Of a stretch of DNA of 5,825 bases, positions 4,957 to 5,825 are shown in pieces; within the stretch, counting starts at the first letter, position 1, and each line of letters starts with the position of its first letter. Location of the stretch: NCBI GenBank assembly GCA_030630015.1, contig DAOVNV010000156.1:1-5825 (forward strand), written 5' to 3'. The notes under the pieces are model-generated. The model was not told the DNA's origin. It made no database searches and worked only from the letters and a program-made list of their open reading frames with translations. Made by a program: the position numbers and the translations under genes. The DNA is from Desulfuromonadales bacterium (GTDB lineage Bacteria > Desulfobacterota > Desulfuromonadia > Desulfuromonadales > BM103).

Positions 4957-5388
4957 ATGGAAGATCGCAAGACACTCATCCCGGTTGACGGTTCACACAC
5001 CTCGCAACGCACTCTCGATAGCATCCTTGCTGACAAGATGCGTTTCCCAAGTGGTCTGACTCTGCTGCATGTGGTCGACATCGACAAGCTTGCCTATCGG
5101 ATGATTCCCGACTTCCAGGTGGACATGATTCGGGAAAGCGCGGGCAAGGCCGGACAATTGATTCTCGACAAGCACTGTCAGAAGCTGGCTGAGGCTGGTT
5201 ATACGGCGGACGGGCGACTCGAGTTCGGCTCGCCGCGCGAAACTATCTGCCGGGTGGCCAATGAAGAGGAGTTCCAGCTTCTGATTATCGGTCGTCGGCA
5301 AAGTACCGGTGAAATCAGGGACGTGCTGTTCGGATCGATTGCCAACTATGTATTGCACAACGTAGCCTGCCCGGTTTTGCTGTTCTGA
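4957..5388 (+). CDS. Universal stress protein family (UspA) protein linked to the TRAP operon
   Basis: The 143-residue protein is a single Usp domain of usual length. It begins with the strand and loop L-I-P-V-D-G-S (7-13), whose Asp contacts adenine in ATP-binding members, followed by L-H-V-V-D (37-41), the G-S-P-R-E-T-I (91-97) segment, and the C-terminal L-F-G-S-I-A-N-Y-V-L ... A-C-P-V-L-L-F (124-143). The loop that normally reads G-x2-G-x9-G-S is altered: Gly112 is followed by R-R-Q, with Gln in place of the second glycine, and Gly126-Ser127 comes one residue late. ATP binding is therefore uncertain. It lies 37 bases after dctM with no terminator between, so it belongs to the TRAP operon. 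Usp genes often sit by TRAP operons; TeaD, next to the ectoine transporter TeaABC, modulates uptake. A similar role here is inferred. Confidence 0.9.
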   Translation: MEDRKTLIPVDGSHTSQRTLDSILADKMRFPSGLTLLHVVDIDKLAYRMIPDFQVDMIRESAGKAGQLILDKHCQKLAEAGYTADGRLEFGSPRETICRVANEEEFQLLIIGRRQSTGEIRDVLFGSIANYVLHNVACPVLLF

Positions 5389-5442
5389 TTATCCTAGAAA
5401 CTGCAGTTGGATCATATCCCTCTTGCCCTTTCGAGAGTTCTC

Positions 5443-5825
5443 GTGGAATTTTCAACCTCCGACATTCGGCAGCTTGAAACCGACGGCATCGGCCCTGTCC
5501 GTGCCGAGCGCCAACTCGCGTTGTTGCGTGCCGGTCAGACATGGACGAAGCTGGAGCGTCCCTGCTGCCCAGGTGACGGGATCATCCAGTTTGACCGCAG
5601 AGAACTGGCCGTACTGGACAGGTATTTCGAGCAGGCCATTGCCGATGAGCGGTTGATCCGCTTTGTGCCGGCCTCCGGCGCGGCGTCACGGATGTTCAGC
5701 CAGCTCTATGCCGATCGAGCAACGTTCGAGGCCTTTCGTTCACCACACCCAAGGGAAGATGCTCCCGGCAGTGAACTGGCTCTGCGCCGTTTTTTCGACA
5801 GCTTAACGCAGTTCGCTTTTTATCC
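5443..5825 (+). CDS. DUF4301-family protein (5' part, cut by the window end)
   Basis: An open frame of 127 complete codons starts at GTG 5443 and runs off the right edge without a stop. The visible part has features I recognise from the DUF4301 family: an N-terminal D-I-R-Q-L-E-x-D-G-I segment (7-16), G-D-G-I at 44-47, the strongly conserved F-V-P-A-S-G-A-A-S-R-M-F (74-85), and F-F-D-S-L-T-Q-F-A-F-Y (117-127). Family members are about 500 residues or more, so most of this protein lies outside. The function is unknown; the S-G-A-A-S-R loop suggests a phosphate- or nucleotide-binding role, which is a guess. A pair of cysteines (41-42) precedes G-D-G-I. GTG is chosen because GAGAG lies 5 bases before it; the only earlier in-frame candidate is a TTG at 5407 with no ribosome binding site. 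The gene starts 54 bases after uspA with no terminator seen, so it may be read from the same operon. Confidence 0.85.
   Translation, partial: MEFSTSDIRQLETDGIGPVRAERQLALLRAGQTWTKLERPCCPGDGIIQFDRRELAVLDRYFEQAIADERLIRFVPASGAASRMFSQLYADRATFEAFRSPHPREDAPGSELALRRFFDSLTQFAFY

Noticed and set aside
4284..5087. Minus-strand 267-codon frame opposite dctM and the uspA start
   Set aside because: Same Gln/Asp/His-rich antisense pattern; it spans two real plus-strand genes.
5423..5656. Plus-strand 77-codon frame near the right end
   Set aside because: It overlaps the DUF4301 frame, which has clear family motifs in another reading frame.

Overview
The window looks like chromosomal DNA of a Gram-negative bacterium of moderate GC. 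The best guess is a Desulfuromonas/Geobacter-type member of the Desulfuromonadota. This rests on a small Cys-rich protein whose motif I associate with that group, a lipoprotein-type TRAP solute-binding protein, and the general style of the genes. It is an inference without a marker gene; no rRNA, tRNA, insertion sequence, phage gene or CRISPR array is visible.

Left part (1-1231, all minus strand). Reading leftwards there is a 69-residue five-cysteine protein (1231-1022), then a complete TatD-family metal-dependent hydrolase (927-166), then the first codons of a further gene (35 to the window edge) whose N-terminus would fit a ThiF/TcdA-type E1-like enzyme. The 69-residue gene has a strong ribosome binding site that fixes its start. 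The TatD gene lies only a few bases from a perfect TATAAT box.

Middle (1232-1904) is an AT-rich stretch of about 670 bases between divergent transcription units, with no convincing gene. It holds an inverted repeat beside a TTGACA box facing the minus-strand gene, tandem hairpins near 1491-1527, and a good sigma-70-type promoter (1712-1740, 17-base spacer, A-tract upstream). That promoter should drive the right-hand operon through a leader of about 155 bases with two clear stem-loops.

Right part (1905-5825, all plus strand) is a complete tripartite TRAP transporter operon: a DctP-type solute-binding lipoprotein with a Pro/Lys/Glu/Ala-rich tether, the small membrane subunit DctQ and the large membrane subunit DctM. 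A UspA-family protein follows directly, and then the 5' end of a DUF4301-family gene that runs off the window. A textbook intrinsic terminator lies inside the operon between dctP and dctQ, so the binding protein should be made in excess over the membrane subunits. The trailing uspA recalls the TeaABC-TeaD arrangement of Halomonas, where a Usp protein modulates a TRAP transporter.

No wholly new system is evident. The points most worth a second look are the structured leader plus internal terminator of the TRAP operon, the tethered binding protein, the UspA with an altered nucleotide-binding loop, and the small five-cysteine protein.
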